Part shown: piece by piece, positions 6,369-8,937 of the stretch
Position numbering within the stretch: the stretch's first letter is position 1
How the letters are laid out: each line of letters opens with the position of its first letter
From: an uncultured Bacteroidota bacterium
GTDB taxonomy: Bacteria > Bacteroidota > Bacteroidia > Chitinophagales > Saprospiraceae
Assembly: GCA_937876435.1 (NCBI GenBank)
Contig: CALEIL010000026.1
Span: 1-8,937 of the forward strand
DNA length: 8,937 nucleotides
Direction of reading: 5' to 3'
Notes under the pieces: generated by a model
The model's database searches: none
Told to the model about the DNA's origin: nothing
The model's input: only the letters and a program-made list of their open reading frames with translations
Made by a program: the position numbers and the translations under genes

Positions 6369-8937
6369 ATGAAAAGCAAAGCATCCAACAATAGCAACGA
6401 AGAAGTGGCTCGCATTTCCCGTACTGAAGGACTTCAAAAATATTATGATTTATTTGAACTGTCACTCGACCTGATCGGAATCGTAAGCCTGGATGGGAAC
6501 TTTGTGAAAATAAATCCAATGTTCACCAGGACCCTGGGGTTTACCAATAAGGAATTCTTCTCCGGCAAGTTTTTTGATTTTATCCATCCCGATGACCATG
6601 CGAAAACAAGGGAAGCGATGGCCGTTTTGGAATCGGGCCGCCCCGTATGTAATTTATCGAATCGATTAAGAAGCAAGGATAACGGAATCAGATGGTTTGA
6701 ATGGTCGATCATCCAGGATGAACAAAGACAATACTTTTATTTCACTGGTCGGGATGTGACGGATTCCGAGTGGATAAGAGAGAAGATGCAAGAAAGTGAA
6801 CGAAAGTTCAAAAACTTATTCAATAACATTCTGGGAGTATTGTGTATTCACGATTTGGAAGGAAACATGATGGAGGTGAACAACGCAGGTCTGGAAGCCA
6901 CGGGGTATACAATCGAAGAGATGCAGCAAACCAGTTTGTACGATCTCATTGTACCCGATAATCATGCGTTTGTCAAAACATACCTGGAGGAAGTCAAGAA
7001 AGAAGGACAAGCCTCCGGTGAGATGACTTTGATCGACAAAGCTGGACGATCCCGGATTTGGTATTTCCTAAGCGTCCTCGATGAGGACTCGACTGGACAC
7101 GTGCAGGTACTCACCAATATGGTGGACATCACAAAACGCAAGGAAATGGGCAGGGAGTTGAAGCGGGCAAAGGAGGATGCCGAGCAGGCCCACAATATAA
7201 AATCTGAGTTTATCACCAATATGAGTCACGAGATCCGTACTCCATTGAACGGCATTATCGGTTTTACCGAATTGGCTTTACAAACAGATCTGGATGAAAC
7301 CCAGCGGCAGTATCTGGAAATCATCAACCAGTCCGGGGTGGCTTTGTACGGGATCATCAATGATATTCTTGACTTTTCCAGAATGGAAAGCCACAATCTC
7401 AGCCTGATCCTGGACAAGATCGAAGTAGAGGAAGTCATATCCGAGGCAATAAATATCGTGTCGTATGGTATGGAGAAAAAAGGTCTGGAAGTGTTGCTGG
7501 ATATCGACTCTGGTATTCCAAAGTATATGTGGATGGATCCCATGCGCATCAAGCAGATACTCGTAAATCTCCTGGGCAATGCAATGAAATTCACCCTGGA
7601 AGGAGAAATCACAATATACGTGAGACTGCTTGAAGATTATAGCAACGGAAACATGCGCATTCGATTTGGGATCAGGGACACAGGAATAGGCATCGAAAAA
7701 GATAAAATTTCAGACATATTCAAAGCTTTTTCACAAGTGGACGGAAGTATCACCAGGAAATACGGAGGGACGGGTCTTGGCCTGACCATATCCAATAAGT
7801 TGCTGGCTTTGGCGGGTAGCCAACTGCAGGTGGAGAGTGAAGTGGGAAAGGGCAGTGATTTTTACTTTGACCTGGACGTTGAGACGGAGAAGGACGATTT
7901 GAAAATCGCACTGGAAGGAATCCGGAAAGTTCTTGTCGTAGACGACAACTCCAATAATCGGAAGATCTTGAGGAGGATGCTGGAAGCCAGGAACATTGAG
8001 GTGGAAGAAGCGGAAAGTGGGCTCAGAGCTCTCCTGATCCTTACTGAAAATTCAGAATTTGACGTAATTATCATGGATTACCACATGCCTATCATGGATG
8101 GGATTGAAACGATCCGGAAGATAAAGGAATTACAGGCATCTCAGGAGAAAGAACCCTCGTATATCATATTGTATAGCTCTTCTGACAGTGAACAGTTGAA
8201 GCTGGCGTGCGATGAACTGAATATCAGGGATAGACTGGTAAAACCTATCCGGATGAACCGAATGTACCAGGTTTTGGCCAACATAAAAAATTCTCACCAG
8301 GAACCCTCCGTGCAAATCATAAACGAATTGGATGAAGAACCTGACCTTAGTTTCAAAATTTTGATAGCAGAAGACAACCAGGTGAATCTGGCTCTTACGA
8401 GGATCTTTATCAATGAATTGTATCCTAACTCTCGTATAGTAGAAGCACATAATGGTAGAGAAGCCGTGGTCAGGTACAAGGAAGAAAAACCGGATTTCAT
8501 TTTAATGGATATCCAAATGCCGAAGCTTGACGGTATCGAAGTCCTGCGCCGGATCCGCAATATCGACAAGGACATTGCCGTGGTCATCTTCACGGCCCAC
8601 CCCAATCTCGATTCAGCCATTGCCTCGATGAAGCTCGACGCGGTCGACTATCTCAAGAAGCCGTTCAATGTGGACGAGTTCCGAGAAGTCCTCGCTCGCG
8701 TGATGCGCAAGAAGGGCTTGGCCCGCACGCCCGAAGAGCAGCTTCACAAGATCATAGGCGACACGATTCGAACCCTGCGCAAAGAGAAGGAGCTGACCCT
8801 CAAGCAGATGAGTCGGCGCACGGGTCTGAGTATCTCGTTGCTGTCCCAAATCGAGCGAGCCGAATCGAGCCCATCCATCTCGAGTCTGTACAAGATCGCC
8901 GTTGCGCTGGACTCGCGTATTCAGGACCTATTCGGCA
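6369..8937 (+). CDS. Cytoplasmic PAS-PAS hybrid histidine kinase, partial, 3' part suspect
   Basis: The frame is open from the ATG at 6369 to the window end (856 full codons). It starts 13 bases after the preceding stop. No signal peptide or membrane helix is visible, so it should sense a cytoplasmic signal. The order is PAS 1 (about 20-140), PAS 2 (about 146-258), HisKA with NMSHEIRTPLNG (phosphoacceptor His287), HATPase with N-box Asn404, DTGIG at 437-441 and GGTGLGL at 466-472. Receiver 1 follows (acidic pair Asp525/Asp526, phospho-Asp570, Lys625), then receiver 2 (Glu668, Asp669, Asp714). All catalytic residues are present. In receiver 2, after MDIQMP, the protein changes to an NtrC-type receiver ending (FTAHP, Lys764) and then an XRE helix-turn-helix (795-856), which is unusual for this kinase type. 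GC and codon use change at the same place, so residues after about 725 probably do not belong to this gene. Control of the fibre operon is a guess from adjacency. Confidence 0.85.
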   Translation, partial: MKSKASNNSNEEVARISRTEGLQKYYDLFELSLDLIGIVSLDGNFVKINPMFTRTLGFTNKEFFSGKFFDFIHPDDHAKTREAMAVLESGRPVCNLSNRLRSKDNGIRWFEWSIIQDEQRQYFYFTGRDVTDSEWIREKMQESERKFKNLFNNILGVLCIHDLEGNMMEVNNAGLEATGYTIEEMQQTSLYDLIVPDNHAFVKTYLEEVKKEGQASGEMTLIDKAGRSRIWYFLSVLDEDSTGHVQVLTNMVDITKRKEMGRELKRAKEDAEQAHNIKSEFITNMSHEIRTPLNGIIGFTELALQTDLDETQRQYLEIINQSGVALYGIINDILDFSRMESHNLSLILDKIEVEEVISEAINIVSYGMEKKGLEVLLDIDSGIPKYMWMDPMRIKQILVNLLGNAMKFTLEGEITIYVRLLEDYSNGNMRIRFGIRDTGIGIEKDKISDIFKAFSQVDGSITRKYGGTGLGLTISNKLLALAGSQLQVESEVGKGSDFYFDLDVETEKDDLKIALEGIRKVLVVDDNSNNRKILRRMLEARNIEVEEAESGLRALLILTENSEFDVIIMDYHMPIMDGIETIRKIKELQASQEKEPSYIILYSSSDSEQLKLACDELNIRDRLVKPIRMNRMYQVLANIKNSHQEPSVQIINELDEEPDLSFKILIAEDNQVNLALTRIFINELYPNSRIVEAHNGREAVVRYKEEKPDFILMDIQMPKLDGIEVLRRIRNIDKDIAVVIFTAHPNLDSAIASMKLDAVDYLKKPFNVDEFREVLARVMRKKGLARTPEEQLHKIIGDTIRTLRKEKELTLKQMSRRTGLSISLLSQIERAESSPSISSLYKIAVALDSRIQDLFG
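8505..8540. other. Probable chimeric junction inside receiver 2
   Basis: By hand count, GC is 69 of 180 (38%) in 8341-8520 and 238 of 417 (57%) in 8521-8937. Upstream codons include many AGA, AGG and ATA; downstream arginine is almost all CGN and isoleucine almost all ATC. The change falls on the conserved receiver motif around the phospho-Asp codon (8508-8510), where two unrelated receiver genes are most alike. The frame is preserved because the receivers align there. A mis-assembly or library chimera explains this most simply; recent in-frame recombination is possible. Confidence 0.75.
8541..8937 (+). other. Receiver C-terminal half plus XRE helix-turn-helix (higher-GC segment)
   Basis: The segment encodes the second half of an NtrC-like receiver (VVIFTAHPNLDSAI, then DYLKKPF with the conserved Lys-Pro), a short linker, and an XRE-type DNA-binding domain. 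The helix-turn-helix reads LRKEKELTLKQMSRRTG, then SLLSQIERAESSPSISSL and IQDLFG. This pattern is that of XRE regulators that often carry a C-terminal cupin domain, which would lie beyond the window end. A receiver directly joined to an XRE domain makes a single-protein phospho-controlled transcription factor. The higher GC points to a different source organism, perhaps a deltaproteobacterium-like one, though the base composition alone cannot show this. Confidence 0.6.

Noticed and set aside
6188..8849. Minus-strand open frames of 64-128 codons beneath the kinase gene
   Set aside because: They are shadows of the well-supported plus-strand kinase frame and lack recognisable domains.
6369..8937. 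A genuine kinase with an XRE output domain taken at face value
   Set aside because: The simultaneous change in GC, codon use and receiver subtype at one point makes a chimeric join the better explanation, although a real fusion is not excluded.

Overview
The protein-coding part of this window looks like a member of the Bacteroidota, most likely a free-living or environmental Cytophagia/Flavobacteriia-type bacterium. The reasons are an A-rich leader without a Shine-Dalgarno before the first gene, an upstream TAnnTTTG-type -7 box, intergenic CCTGCCTG/CAGGCAGG repeats, moderate GC (about 38-45%) and a cytoplasmic PAS-PAS hybrid histidine kinase. This assignment is inferred from sequence style; no search was possible.

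Layout. Positions 1-648 hold no convincing gene. The stretch is dense in palindromes and contains an 88-bp direct repeat (two full copies 179 bp apart plus a degenerate third), then a probable promoter region with a TACCTTTG box and a CACTACA/TGTAGT motif cluster. Positions 649-6355 are four exported proteins on the + strand in a tight operon: a small pilin-like subunit, a two-domain PapD-like chaperone, a 928-residue outer-membrane usher-like protein and a 489-residue multi-domain subunit. The C-terminal domain of the last protein is recognisably related to the small pilin. A stem-loop with a T-rich 3' side separates the pilin gene from the other three. Thirteen bases after the operon, a soluble hybrid histidine kinase starts at 6369 and runs off the window end.

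How the genes work together. Order and architecture suggest a divergent chaperone-usher-like surface fibre. The pilin would be the abundant shaft unit, the chaperone would hold subunits in the periplasm, the large barrel protein would export them, and the long protein would be the tip or adhesin, with a pilin domain joining it to the shaft. None of the four has a lipobox, so this is not the lipoprotein-based type V (FimA/Mfa) pilus typical of Bacteroidia. The kinase may sense a cytoplasmic signal and control the locus, but only adjacency supports this.

The last ~400 bases need caution. Within the second receiver domain of the kinase (about 8505-8540), GC jumps from 38% to 57%, codon use changes, and the protein switches from hybrid-kinase-type receiver to NtrC-type receiver followed by an XRE-type helix-turn-helix. 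This is best explained by a chimeric join between two organisms at a conserved receiver motif; a genuine gene fusion is the less likely alternative.
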